The notes under the pieces were generated by a model. The model was given only the letters and a program-made list of their open reading frames with translations, was not told where the DNA came from and did not search any database. Both the position numbers and the translations under genes were made by a program. Shown here one piece after another: positions 43,328 through 55,300 of a stretch of 64,000 nucleotides of DNA (the first letter of the stretch is position 1; each line of letters starts with the position of its first letter). The stretch comes from Methylomonas sp. EFPC3 (lineage in GTDB: Bacteria; Pseudomonadota; Gammaproteobacteria; Methylococcales; Methylomonadaceae). The DNA lies in NCBI RefSeq assembly GCF_029643245.1, contig NZ_CP116398.1:1922001-1986000 (forward strand). The letters run 5' to 3'.

Positions 43328-46312
43328 CTAATTGGGCCGTCCTTTAGCCAACATGTGTATCACTTCCCCGGCAGGTACTGGTTGGCTGAGCAAATATCCC
43401 TGAATTTCGTCGCAACCGTAGTCGGCCAGAATATCGAACTGGCCCTGTGTTTCCACGCCTTCGGCAATCACGATCATACTCATTGAGTGGGCAATGTTGA
43501 TCAACATCTTGACGATTTTTTGATCATTCTCGTCGTGGCATAGATCTTTGATAAAAGAGCGATCGATTTTGAGGTTATCGACCGGCAAATTTTTCAGATA
43601 GCTGAGAGAGGAATAACCCGTGCCAAAATCATCAATCGATATTGCAATTCCTCTGCTGCTGAGCCGCTTTAGCGAGGTCAATGCCGCCTGAAAGTTACTC
43701 ATCAGGGTGGTTTCGGTTACTTCTAATTCCAGTTGCCGCGGCGAAATCTGATACTCCGCAATGATGGCAAAAACCCTGTCAACAAAATCGTCTTGCTTTA
43801 GTTGCACCGGGGATAAATTCACCGCAATACAAAGGTCCGAATATCCCAGTTCGCTCCAATACTTCAACTTTTCGCACGCGGCTCGGATCACCCATTCTCC
43901 AATCGCGACAATCAAACCCCGCTGCTCGGCAAAATCGATAAACTCGAACGGCGCCAATAGCCCACGGCTAGGGTGCCGCCAACGAATCAAAGCTTCCACC
44001 CCGACAATGGTTTTGTTGGCGATGTCCATTTTCGGTTGATAAAACAACTCCCATTCCTGGTTTTGAATCGCGTTGCGTATCTCCTTATCCAGACGCAAAT
44101 GCCGGATCGACAGATCCTGCATGTGGTTGTCGAAAAACTGGAAACCGGTTTCGGATGTTGTCTTTTTGCAAAAGGTTTTCGCGACAATCGCGTTGTTGAT
44201 TAAGCTGTCTACCGTACTGGCATCGGCGGGATATACGCTGATGCCGACGTGACTGGTAAGGTAAATACTGGTTTGCTCGACTTCGATCGCCGTCGCCAAG
44301 GCCGCCATCAAGCGCTCGACCATCCAAGTGATGACCTCTTTATTAGGCAACTCGGGGATCAAGACCGCAAACACGTCCCCACCGATCCGAGAGAGCGTTA
44401 GCCGCGAGATGTCATCGCTTTTTCTGAAGGTAGAATTCAGCCGATTGGCAACTTCTTGCAAAATATGGTCGCCGGCGACACTCCCCAAGGACGCATTAAT
44501 CATGCCGAACATACCGATATCGACCACGAATATCGCCGCCAAATGACTATAGCGTTGCCCCCGCTCGATGACTTGGCGCACCCGGTCGTAGAACAAAACC
44601 TGATTGGGCAAACCGGTCAGTTGGTCATAATGCTTGGAATAATCGAGTTCGCTGGAAATCTGCGACGCGATCAGTTCCAGTTCGTCGACACGGGATTGCA
44701 ACGCGGAAACGGTGCCGCTTGTGAAAGCGGTATCGTTGCCGGTAGCCGGCTGACTCTCTGGCAGAGGCGTTTCCGGTTTCGCGTTTTCGGAAAACTGATT
44801 TTTTAACTGCCAGCGCACCACTCTGTTTCTACCGGATTCCTTGGCAACATAGAGCGCCTCGTCGGCAAACTTGTTCAATTCCGCTGGATCGGTCGGTTTG
44901 TCGACAATGCCGGCCACCCCCAGGCTGGCGGTAACCCAGGGTCCATTTTCGAAGCGAGCGGCCGATTCAGCCTTAATCCGCAGACGAATCCGCTCTGCAA
45001 CCGTAACGGCCTCCTGCACGCTCAAACCGGGCAACACCAGGCAAAATTCCTCGCCGCCATAGCGCCCCACCAAGTCGACCTTGCGGGTATTGGTGGTCAG
45101 CACCTCGGCCAGCAGCTTGATGACCACATCTCCGGTCGCATGGCCGTAGTTGTCGTTTACCGCCTTGAAGTGATCAATGTCCACCATGACGCAAGACAGC
45201 TCAAGGTCGTTTTGTAAGGCTTCGTTAAAGGATTTATCGAAAAGTTCGAAAAAAGCGCGACGGTTCAAGCAGCCAGTCAGCGAATCGCGGGTCGCGAGAA
45301 AATGCAATTCCTTATTCTGCTGTTGGACTTGCGCCTGACTCTCTTCAAGCCTGTTGACCATGGTCTGTAGCCGACTGTTACGCTCCTCCAGCTCCGTAAT
45401 ATCGTCGAGTGTTATCAACACGCCTTGCGCGGTATCGTTCCCACCCCAAATCGGCGAGGCGTTGATCGCAAATTTAAAGCTTTCGCCGTTGGGATTCACC
45501 AACTTCAGATGAGCGCCTTTGGAACTTTTCCCTGATTTCAGCACGGTTTGCCAAGGTAAATAAACCTCGGAGTCGGTTTCATCCGCACTTTTCCAATTCA
45601 GTTTGGAAGCATTTTTGCCGAGTAAGGCACCGATAGGACTGCCGATTTTCTGCAGCAGCGAGCGATTCGCCAGAACAATTTGCTGCCGCTCGTCGATGAT
45701 AATGACCCCCTCTGCCAGCGTATCGAAAGCCGCGTTGACCCGATCCGGAATCACGGCACTCGGATCAAGCATTTTTAAAGTTCTGAGCATGAACGCCAGA
45801 TAAATAAAGAAGCCGACGACCAGAAAAAATATCGCTATTTTAAAGCTGGGGTGTTCAAGAAAATCCGATAACGACTCACCGGATATCGGTACAAATTTAA
45901 ATTCGATTTCGCCCCATTTTTCAGAATTTCGATAAATTGGAACCACCAAATAAGTCGAGGTCGATTTTTGACTATCGTAATCGCGCCACTCCTGGCTATG
46001 GTCCCCAGTTTGAAAAATCAATTCTCCATTCTGGAGCCGAATACCGGAAGATAAAATATCGGAATTACGCTTAATCAATAAATTGAGCATCCTCTCTATT
46101 TTTTGAGGATCTTGATCAGCAGCCAAAGTGGAAAACTGAATTGCCAGAGACTCGCTAACATGCTTGCGCGATTCTAATAGAAATTTAGACTTATCAGGCA
46201 TAAACCCCAGCATTTCCGCTGCAAATAACAAGCAGATTGCCAGCATTACCAATGCAAAACTTATTCGCATTGCCGGCAACAAAACGCCAATGGTATTTTT
46301 TACTGAATCCAT
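43328..46312 (-). CDS. Membrane-bound PAS-GGDEF-GGDEF-EAL protein (c-di-GMP turnover)
   Basis: The 994-residue product has a membrane segment (MRISFALVMLAICLLFAA), a periplasmic sensor region of about 130 residues, and a second segment (IAIFFLVVGFFIYLAFML). A PAS domain (FDTLAEGVIIIDERQQIV) follows, then a GGDEF domain with an intact GGEEF site, a second, degenerate GGDEF (RIGGDVFAVL), and an EAL domain retaining VEALIRWRHP, LEVTETTL, DDFGTGYSSL and AEGVET. Synthesis and hydrolysis of c-di-GMP are both possible. A TTG at 46348 is an alternative start. It lies immediately downstream of the giant protein gene on the same strand. Confidence 0.9.
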   Translation of the reverse strand: MDSVKNTIGVLLPAMRISFALVMLAICLLFAAEMLGFMPDKSKFLLESRKHVSESLAIQFSTLAADQDPQKIERMLNLLIKRNSDILSSGIRLQNGELIFQTGDHSQEWRDYDSQKSTSTYLVVPIYRNSEKWGEIEFKFVPISGESLSDFLEHPSFKIAIFFLVVGFFIYLAFMLRTLKMLDPSAVIPDRVNAAFDTLAEGVIIIDERQQIVLANRSLLQKIGSPIGALLGKNASKLNWKSADETDSEVYLPWQTVLKSGKSSKGAHLKLVNPNGESFKFAINASPIWGGNDTAQGVLITLDDITELEERNSRLQTMVNRLEESQAQVQQQNKELHFLATRDSLTGCLNRRAFFELFDKSFNEALQNDLELSCVMVDIDHFKAVNDNYGHATGDVVIKLLAEVLTTNTRKVDLVGRYGGEEFCLVLPGLSVQEAVTVAERIRLRIKAESAARFENGPWVTASLGVAGIVDKPTDPAELNKFADEALYVAKESGRNRVVRWQLKNQFSENAKPETPLPESQPATGNDTAFTSGTVSALQSRVDELELIASQISSELDYSKHYDQLTGLPNQVLFYDRVRQVIERGQRYSHLAAIFVVDIGMFGMINASLGSVAGDHILQEVANRLNSTFRKSDDISRLTLSRIGGDVFAVLIPELPNKEVITWMVERLMAALATAIEVEQTSIYLTSHVGISVYPADASTVDSLINNAIVAKTFCKKTTSETGFQFFDNHMQDLSIRHLRLDKEIRNAIQNQEWELFYQPKMDIANKTIVGVEALIRWRHPSRGLLAPFEFIDFAEQRGLIVAIGEWVIRAACEKLKYWSELGYSDLCIAVNLSPVQLKQDDFVDRVFAIIAEYQISPRQLELEVTETTLMSNFQAALTSLKRLSSRGIAISIDDFGTGYSSLSYLKNLPVDNLKIDRSFIKDLCHDENDQKIVKMLINIAHSMSMIVIAEGVETQGQFDILADYGCDEIQGYLLSQPVPAGEVIHMLAKGRPN

Positions 46313-46360
46313 GATATTAAAAAAACTACGGCAAAATACTAAACCCAAATAAATCGATAC

Positions 46361-49300
46361 TTATTTATCGCTATCTTCCGAGTCGGCCGGGTTTGATGAT
46401 TGATCTTTTTTGCTTCCGTCTACAGAATCCGCATCTTTCCTGGCGGATCTTAGAACCGGCAAAGGATCAAACCGTTTCAACAACGGCACGGTAGACATAA
46501 AGCTCGCCATCAGCGATCCTGCGCGTAGTATCCAGCTCACAAAACCGGCAGTCAGGCTCGCGCTAGTACCCAGTATGATTTTAACGTTTACCGGGTTAGC
46601 ATCCGCAACGGCGTCAGGATCGCTCATCTGCTGGCGAATGTGATCCAATCTATTCCAAAACTCTATTTCCTCTTGTTCGGAAAGGACAGATTCGGTATCG
46701 GTGCTGTATTGCTCCAAAGCGGAGTTTTTTAATTGAAAGTTCTGTTTTCTGACGATATCGCGACGTTGTTCCTGCAATAGATTATCCTGCACATAAGCTG
46801 ATAACTTGACATTATTTTTGTCAACTTCCGATGAGCCTTGATCCACCGAAACTAAAATATCAACATTATTTATCCCTTCAATCTCATTATTGACTATTTG
46901 AGTAACAGCAACACTTTCGCCAAAAACATTATTAACTTGATCGAAAATAGCGGCGGAACTTAGTACTTTATCGCCTACAGACTGCTCGGTTTGATCTTTA
47001 CGATCCGAACCATTTGTCTGATTGTATCTAATTATTTCACGAAAACCGTTTGTCTTATCATCACTACTTGAGTAGGTAATTTCGGCATTCACCAGGTTAG
47101 AACTCGCGCCGCCATCGTTGACGGTGACGCTGAAATTCGGAACCACCTCATTGCCGTCGTCGACAAATTGCACTTGGCCGGCAGCCAACTGGGCGCTACT
47201 GAAGCTGGTGACGCTGGCACCGGGGTTACCGGTCAATTGGAAGTAACCGCCACTGACGCTGGAGACTGTGTAAGTGAAGCTGGCGCTATCAGGGTCGCTG
47301 ACGCCGAAATTGGCGGCACTCAGCGTAACGGTCTGGCCTTGGCTCAAGGTCAGTGTCGCGCTACCGATGACTGGCGCATCGTTGACGCCGGTATAGTTGA
47401 TCGTCGCGGCCACGGTATTGGATTCCAACGCGCCATCATTGACCGTAACACTGAAGCTCGGCGTCACTTCATCGCCGTCGTCGACAAACTGAATTTGATC
47501 GGCGACTAGCTGGGCGGTTGTGAAGCTGGTGATGGCGACCCCTGGATTACTGGCTATTTGGAAATAACCGCCGCTAACATTGCTCACAATATAGCTAAAA
47601 CTGGTGTTATCCGGATCATTGACGCCAAAGTTGGATGCGGCAAGAGTCACTGTCTGACCTTCGCTTAACGTCATATTGGCACTGCTTAGAACCGGGGCGT
47701 TGTCGTTGACATTGGTCACGGCAATGCTAAAGGTCTGACTGTTGGTCGAGCCATCCGAACTGGTCGCCAACACCGTAATGCTGTGGCTGGTGGCGGTCTC
47801 GTAATCCAGCAAGCTGCCGTCGGCAACGGTGACGATGCCGGTGCTGCTGTCGATGGCAAAGCGGCCGCCGGCATCGTCGCTGAGGCTGTAACTGATCGTG
47901 GCACCGGCATCGGCATCGCTCGCCAGGGCGGTAATGCCGACGACCGTGCCATTGGCGGCGTTCTCACTGATTGTATTGAGAGCAGTATCGCTGTCGGTGA
48001 TGATGCTGACCGGATTGTCGTTGACATTGGTCACGGCGATGCTGAAGGTCTGACTGTTGGTGGAACCGTCCGAACTGGTTGCCAGTACCGTAATGCTGTG
48101 GCTGGTCGCCGTTTCGTAATCCAACAAACTGCCGTCGGCGACGGTGACGACACCCGTACTGCTGTCGATGGCGAAGCGGCCGCCGGCATCGTCGGTCAGG
48201 CTGTAGCTGATGGTGGTGCCACTATCGGCATCGGTCGCCAGGGCGGTGATGCCGACCACGGTGCCGTTGGCGGCGTTCTCCGCCACGCTGTTGATCGTGG
48301 CGTTGCTGTCCGTGAGGGTGCCGACCGGGTTGTCGTTGAGGTTGCTGAGATTAATCGTAAAGCTTTCAGTATTGGTCGAGCCGTCGGAACTGGTCGCCAA
48401 CACGGTGATGCTATGGCTGGTGGCGCTCTCATAGTCCAGCAAACTGCCGTCGGCGACGGTGACGACACCGGTGCTGCTGTCGATGGCAAAGCGGCCGCCG
48501 GCATCGTCGCTTAGGCTGTAACTGATCGTGGCACCGCTGTCGGCGTCGGTGGCTAGAGCCGTGATGCCTACCACAGTGCCGTTGGCGGCGTTCTCGGCCA
48601 CACTGTTTGCGGTGGCGTTGCTGTCGCTGACTGTAGAGACCGGGTTGTCGTTCAGGTTGGTGACAGCGATCGTAAAGCTTTGGCTGTTCGATGAACCATC
48701 ACTGCTGGTTGCCAATACGGTAATGCTATGACTGGTGGCAGTTTCGTAATCCAGTAAACTGCCGTCGGCGACGGTGACGACACCCGTACTGGTGTCGATG
48801 GCGAAGCGGCCGCCGGCATCGTCGCTGAGGCTGTAACTGATGGTCGCGCCACTGTCGGCGTCGGTGGCTAGAGCCGTGATGCCGACCACTGCGCCGTTGG
48901 CGGCGTTTTCAGTCACGCTGTTGACCGTGGCGTTGCTGTCGGTGACTACGCTGACCGGATTGTCGTTGACATTGGTCACGGCAATGCTGAAGGTCTGACT
49001 GTTCGTTGAGCCATCCGAACTGGTCGCCAGCACCGTGACGCTATGGCTGGTGGCGCTCTCATAGTCCAGCAAACTGCCGTCGGCAACGGTGACGACACCG
49101 GTACTACTGTCGATGGCGAAGCGGCCGCCGGCATTGTCGCTGAGGCTGTAGCTGATAGACGCGCCGCTGTCGGCGTCGGTGGCCAAGGCGGTGATGCCGA
49201 CTAACGCGCCATTGGCGGCGTTCTCGGCCACACTGTTGGCGGTGGAGTTGCTGTCGCTGACTGACGAGACCGGGTTGTCGTTGAGGTTGACGACATTGAT

Positions 49301-52300
49301 CGTAAAGCTTTGACTGTTTGTTGAACCGTCGCTGCTGGTCGCCAGCACCGTGATGCTATGACTGGTGGCGGTCTCGTAGTCCAGCAAGCTGCCGTCGGCA
49401 ACGGTGACGACACCGGTATTGCTGTCGATGGCGAAGCGGCCGCCGGCATTGTCGGTCAGGCTGTAACTGAGCGTGGCGCCGCTGTCGGCGTCGGTCGCCA
49501 GGGCGGTGACACCCACGACCGTGCCGCTGGCCGCGTTCTCGGCCACACTGTTTGCGGTGGCGTTGCTGTCGGTGAGGGTGTTGACCGGATTGTCGTTGAG
49601 GTTGCTGACAGCGATCGTAAAACTTTGGCTGTTCGTTGAACCGTCGCTGCTGGTCGCCAGCACTGTAATGCTATGGCTGGTGGCGGTCTCGTAATCCAAC
49701 AAACTGCCGTCGGCGACGGTGATGACACCGGTGCTGCTGTCGATGGCGAAGCGGCCGCCGGCGTTGTCGCTCAGACTGTAGCTGAGCGTCGTGCCACTAT
49801 CGGCATCGGTCGCCAGGGCGGTGATGCCGACCACGGTGCCGTTGGCGGCGTTCTCCGCCACGCTGTTGATCGTGGCGTTGCTGTCCGTGAGGGTGCCGAC
49901 CGGGTTGTCGTTGAGGTTGCTGAGATTAATCGTAAAGCTTTCAGTATTGGTCGAGCCGTCGGAACTGGTCGCCAACACGGTGATGCTATGGCTGGTGGCG
50001 GTCTCGTAGTCCAGCAAACTGCCATCGGCGACGGTAACCACCCCGGTCGTGCTGTCGATGGCGAAGCGGCCGCCGGCATTATCGGTCAGGCTGTAACTGA
50101 TCGTGGCACCGGCATCGGCATCGCTGGCCAGAGCCGTGACACCCACCACGGTGCCGGTGGCGGCGTTCTCCGCCACACTGTTGGCCGTGGCGTTGCTGTC
50201 GCTGACTGTAGAGACCGGATTGTCATTCAGGTTGCTGACAGCGATCGTAAAGCTTTGGCTGTTCGTAGAACCATCCGAACTGGTCGCTAGCACCGTGATG
50301 CTGTGGCTGGTGGCGGTCTCGTAATCCAGCAAACTGCCGTTGGCGACGGTGACGACACCGGTCGTGCTGTCGATGGCGAAGCGGCCACCGGCATTGTCGG
50401 TCAGGCTGTAACTGAGCGTGGCACCGGTATCGGCATCGGAGGCCAGGGCGGTAATCCCGACGACCGTGCCATTGGCGGCGTTCTCGCTGATGGTGTTAAG
50501 ACTGGTATCGCTGTCACTGACAGCGGAGACCGGATTGTCGTTGACATTGGTCACAGCAATGCTGAAGGTCTGACTGTTGGTCGAACCATCCGAACTGGTC
50601 GCCAGCACCGTGATGCTGTGGCTGGTGGCGGTCTCGTAATCCAGCAAACTGCCGTTGGCGACGGTGACGACACCGGTCGTGCTGTCGATGGCGAAGCGGC
50701 CGCCGGCATTGTCGGTCAGGCTGTAACTGATCGTGGCACCGGTATCGGCATCGGAGGCCAGCGCGGTAATGCCGACGACCGTGCCATTGGCGGCGTTCTC
50801 CGCCACACTGTTGGCCGTGGCGTTACTGTCAGTGATGGCGCTGACCGGATTGTCGTTGACATTGGTCACAGCAATGCTGAAGGTCTGACTATTGGTCGAG
50901 CCATCGGAACTGGTCGCCAGCACCGTGATGCTGTGGCTGGTGGCGGTCTCGTAATCCAGCAAACTGCCGTCAGCGACGGTGACGACACCGGTCGTGCTGT
51001 CGATGGCGAAGCGGCCACCGGCATTGTCGGTCAGGCTGTAACTGATCGTGGCACCCGTGTCGGCATCGGAGGCCAGGGCGGTAATGCCGACGACCGTGCC
51101 ATTGGCGGCGTTCTCGCTGATGGTGTTAAGACTGGTATCGCTGTCACTGACCGCCGAGACCGGATTGTCGTTGACATTGGTCACGGCAATGCTGAAGGTC
51201 TGACTATTGGTCGAGCCATCGGAACTGGTCGCCAGCACCGTGATGCTGTGGCTGGTGGCGGTCTCGTAATCCAGCAAACTGCCGTTGGCGACGGTGACGA
51301 CACCGGTCGTGCTGTCGATGGCGAAGCGGCCACCGGCATTGTCGGTCAGGCTGTAACTGAGCGTGGCACCGGTATCGGCATCGGAGGCCAGGGCGGTAAT
51401 CCCGACGACCGTGCCATTGGCGGCGTTCTCGCTGATGGTGTTAAGACTGGTATCGCTGTCACTGACAGCGGAGACCGGATTGTCGTTGACATTGGTCACA
51501 GCAATGCTGAAGGTCTGACTGTTGGTCGAACCATCCGAACTGGTCGCCAGCACCGTGATGCTGTGGCTGGTGGCGGTCTCGTAATCCAGCAAACTGCCGT
51601 CAGCGACGGTGACGACACCGGTCGTGCTGTCGATGGCGAAGCGGCCGCCGGCATTGTCGGTCAGGCTGTAACTGATCGTGGCACCGGTATCGGCATCGGA
51701 GGCCAGCGCGGTAATACCGACGACCGTGCCATTGGCGGCGTTCTCGGCCACCGTATTTACACTGTTGTTAGCGTCGGTCGGCCCCACGACCGCGTTGTCA
51801 TTGAGGTTGTGGACCGCCAAGGTCACGGCCTGATTGCTGCTAAAGGTGCCGTCACTGGCTACTACATTGAAACTGTAGCTGGTCTTAGTTTCGTAGTCGG
51901 CCGGGGCGTTGAGGGTGACGGCCCCGGTGGTGGCGTCGATGCTCAACAAGGCCGCATCGGTACCACTCAAACTCCAGGTCAGCGCGTTGCCGTCGGCATC
52001 GCTGCCGCTGGCGGTGTAGACCACCGTGCTGACGGTACTGTTCTCATTCACGCTTGCTGTGCTGCCCGAGCTGATCACCGGGGCGTTGTCGTTGACGGCC
52101 GTGTAATTGATCGTAGCCGCCAAAGTGTTGGAATCTAGCGCGCCGTCATTGACCGTGACACTGAAATTTGGGGCGACCTCGTTGCCGTCATCGACGAACT
52201 GGACTTGACCAGCGCTGAGCTGGGCGCTGGTGAAGCTGGTGACACTGACAGCGGGGTTGGTCGTGAGTTGGAAGTAGCCGCCGCTGACGCTACTGACCGT

Positions 52301-55300
52301 GTAGGTAAAGCTACTGTTATCCGGATCGGTCACGCCGAAATTGGCGGCGGACAAGGTGACGGTATCGCCTTCGTTCAAGCTTAGCGACGCGCTATTGATA
52401 ACGGGTGCCTCGTTAACATTGGTTAGCGAGAGGGTAAATGTTTTGTCGACGCTCAGCCCGCCGGTGTCGGTTGCGCGAACCGTAATGTTGTGACTGGCGG
52501 CAGCCTCATAGTTAAGCAGACTGCCGTCGGCTACCGTGATTTGGCCGGTAGCAGTGTTGATCGCAAAACGGCCGCCCGCGTTATCAGTGAGTGCATAACT
52601 CCAGTTTTCATGCGGGTCATTATCCAAACCCACCACTGTACCTACCACCGCGCCATTAGCGGCATTCTCGGCAATGCTGCTTAGTGCTACGCTACCGCCT
52701 TCCAGGCGGGCGTTCGCCCAAACACCGTGATCGAACGCATTGCCGTTATTGGCGTTGTCGACCGCCAGCCTTATCGTGCTGGCGCCGGCAACGCTAATGT
52801 TCAGGTCAATAGGTGTGCTGGCGGAATCCAGAACTCCACTGCTATAGGTCTGTACGCCATCGACATAAACATAGAAACGCACACTACCATACAAGCCGGT
52901 TTGGTAATCGTTGATGCCGATTGTGGCCTTGAACGACGTGGCGCCGTTAACTGCGTAATCGACATAACCGTAACCATTGCCGGCGGGACCTGGATGGGTG
53001 CCCAAGCCCCGTGCGTAATTGACCCCGTCCAGGACAATGCCATAACCGCTATGCCCGGTATTTATGGTCAAGTCATACATCGATTGACTCTGATAACTCT
53101 GATCTGACAGATAGCGCGTCGCGACAATGTCTGTCGGCGCGTCGTTGACAGCGGTATAGTTGACGGTTGCCGCCAGCGTATTGGAATTCGCCGAGCCATC
53201 ACTCACCGTCACGCTGAAGCTCGGCGCCACTTCGTTGCCGTCATCGACGAACTGCACCTGACCAGCGCCGAGTTGGGCGGTGGTGAAACTGGTGACGGCG
53301 ACGCCGGGATTGGTCGTCAGCTGGAAATAACCACCCGAGATGCTGCTAAGCGTGTAGGTAAAACTGCTGTTATCAGGATCGGTCACACCGAAGTTAGCCG
53401 CCGTCAGGGTGACGGTTTGACCCTCGTTCAAGGTGAGGCTGGCGCTGGTCAGCACCGGGGCGTCGTTGACCGGATTGATCGTCAGCGCAACGGTTGCGGT
53501 CTCGGTGGTAACTCCTGATGTCACGGTATAGCTGAAGCTAGTCGCGCCGTTGCTGTTGGCGGTGGGCGTGAAGGTCAAGCTGCCGTTGGCATTTAAAGTG
53601 ACGTTGCCGCCGGTGATGGCGACCGTTTGGCCGCTACTGACGCTGGTGCCGTCGATAGCAGAAATATAACGGCCGGCATTTTCGAAGGTATCGTTAGCCA
53701 GCGGGTTGAAGGTCACCGGGGTATCTTCATTGGTGGTAACGCTGTCGTTAATGATGTCGGCAACGGCCGAGATTGAACCGCTGATGGTATCGCTGTCCGA
53801 CAAGGCGCCGCCGCTGCCGGAATTGCCGTTGTCCGTGGTCACCACGGTAAAAGAAACCGCGCCGTTATAGTCGGCCGTCGCGGTAAACACTGGTGCGGTG
53901 GCCGCCGAGGCAAAAAAGGCATTGATCGAAGCGACGTCGCCGGACAGTGTCAAAGTATTGGTGCCGCTACCGCTGATCGTCACACCGGCGGCGGATATTG
54001 CGGACAGCACCCCGGCGCCTGCACTGACTGACAGTGTGGTGGTCAGCGTACCCGAACCGCTGTCGGCATCGGCGATCACCACCGAGCCCAGCAATTGAAT
54101 CACCGAGTCTTCCGGCACAATGGTGCCATCGCCGTAAACGGTATTGACCGGTGCATCGTTGACCGCCGTGATATCGATCGTAGCCACATCAAAACCGGTC
54201 AGCGCGCCGCCCGAGCCGGTATTGCCCTGGTCGTTGACGCTCAGGGTCAAAGTATCACTGGCCGGCGGGGTATCGGAATTGATGATATAGCTCAGCGAGC
54301 CGCTGGCATTCCCGGCCAGCAGGTTGTTGATTTGGCTGAGGCTGCCGGTCAAAGTGATTGAACTGGTGCCGGAGCCGGATACGGTCACCCCCGTCGTGCC
54401 GGCGCTGGCCGTCAAGGTGCCGGATACCACCGATAGGGTTGCCTGCACGCTAGCGCTGCCGGCATCGACATCGGCGATACTCAGCCCGGTACCGTGTAAG
54501 GTCAGGCTGGTTTGTTCGGTGGCACTATAGCTGGCCGGGGTAATCGTTGCCGTTGGCGCGTCGTTGACCGCCGCCACCGAGAGGCTACGCGTTACGGTAT
54601 TGCTTGATGTCGTGCTGTCGGTGACGCTGAAACTTACGGTGCGGCTGGCGGTGGACGGTGCATCGCTGGTGTTTTGATAGGTCACCGAACGCAGTGCGCT
54701 TTGATACTGGGCCACGCTGGCGCTGCCTGACAAGGTCAGCGTGCCGGTGTTGCTGTCCCAACTGCCGGTAATGCCGTTTTGATCGCTTAACGCCAGCACG
54801 TCTTGTCCGGACGCGTAATTGCCGGTGATTTGTACCGTGGCGCCGGTCAAGTTGGCGTTGTCGGCATCGCTCAATGCCAGCGTCGCGGTTATCGCCGTAG
54901 CGTTGCCGTTCTCGGTATAGGCCAATGTCGTGGCTTCTATAGCCGATAGCACCGGCGCATCATTGACGGCGGTAATGCTTACCGTGGTACTGCCGGTGGC
55001 TGTCAGCGTGCCGCCGCTGCCTTGGCTGCCGGCGTTGGCATCGCTGAAGGTCCAGTCGATCTGCACGCTGGCCGGCGGCGCATCGCTCCAGCTCCAATAG
55101 ACGATGTTGCGCATCAAGGTGTTGACCCGCGCACTGGTTGCATTGGCGCCGAAGGTGATGTCCATCTGGCCGCCGCTAAAGGTGTAGGTACCAACCTGCA
55201 CGCCGCTGACAAACACGTCGGTCCCGCTGACGGTCACGGTGATGCCGTCAAAAGCCAAGGCATCATCGGCGTTGGCGCCGCCATGACGGGCCAAAGTGAG

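Noticed and set aside
47700-51790. CRISPR-like tandem array
   Set aside because: The 315-bp units are contiguous, in frame and encode cadherin domains; there are no short repeats with unique spacers.
50303-52138. A 611-codon plus-strand open frame inside the giant gene, and many shorter ones at 47-61 kb
   Set aside because: They are antisense shadows of the repetitive minus-strand gene; their periodicity mirrors the 315-bp repeats.
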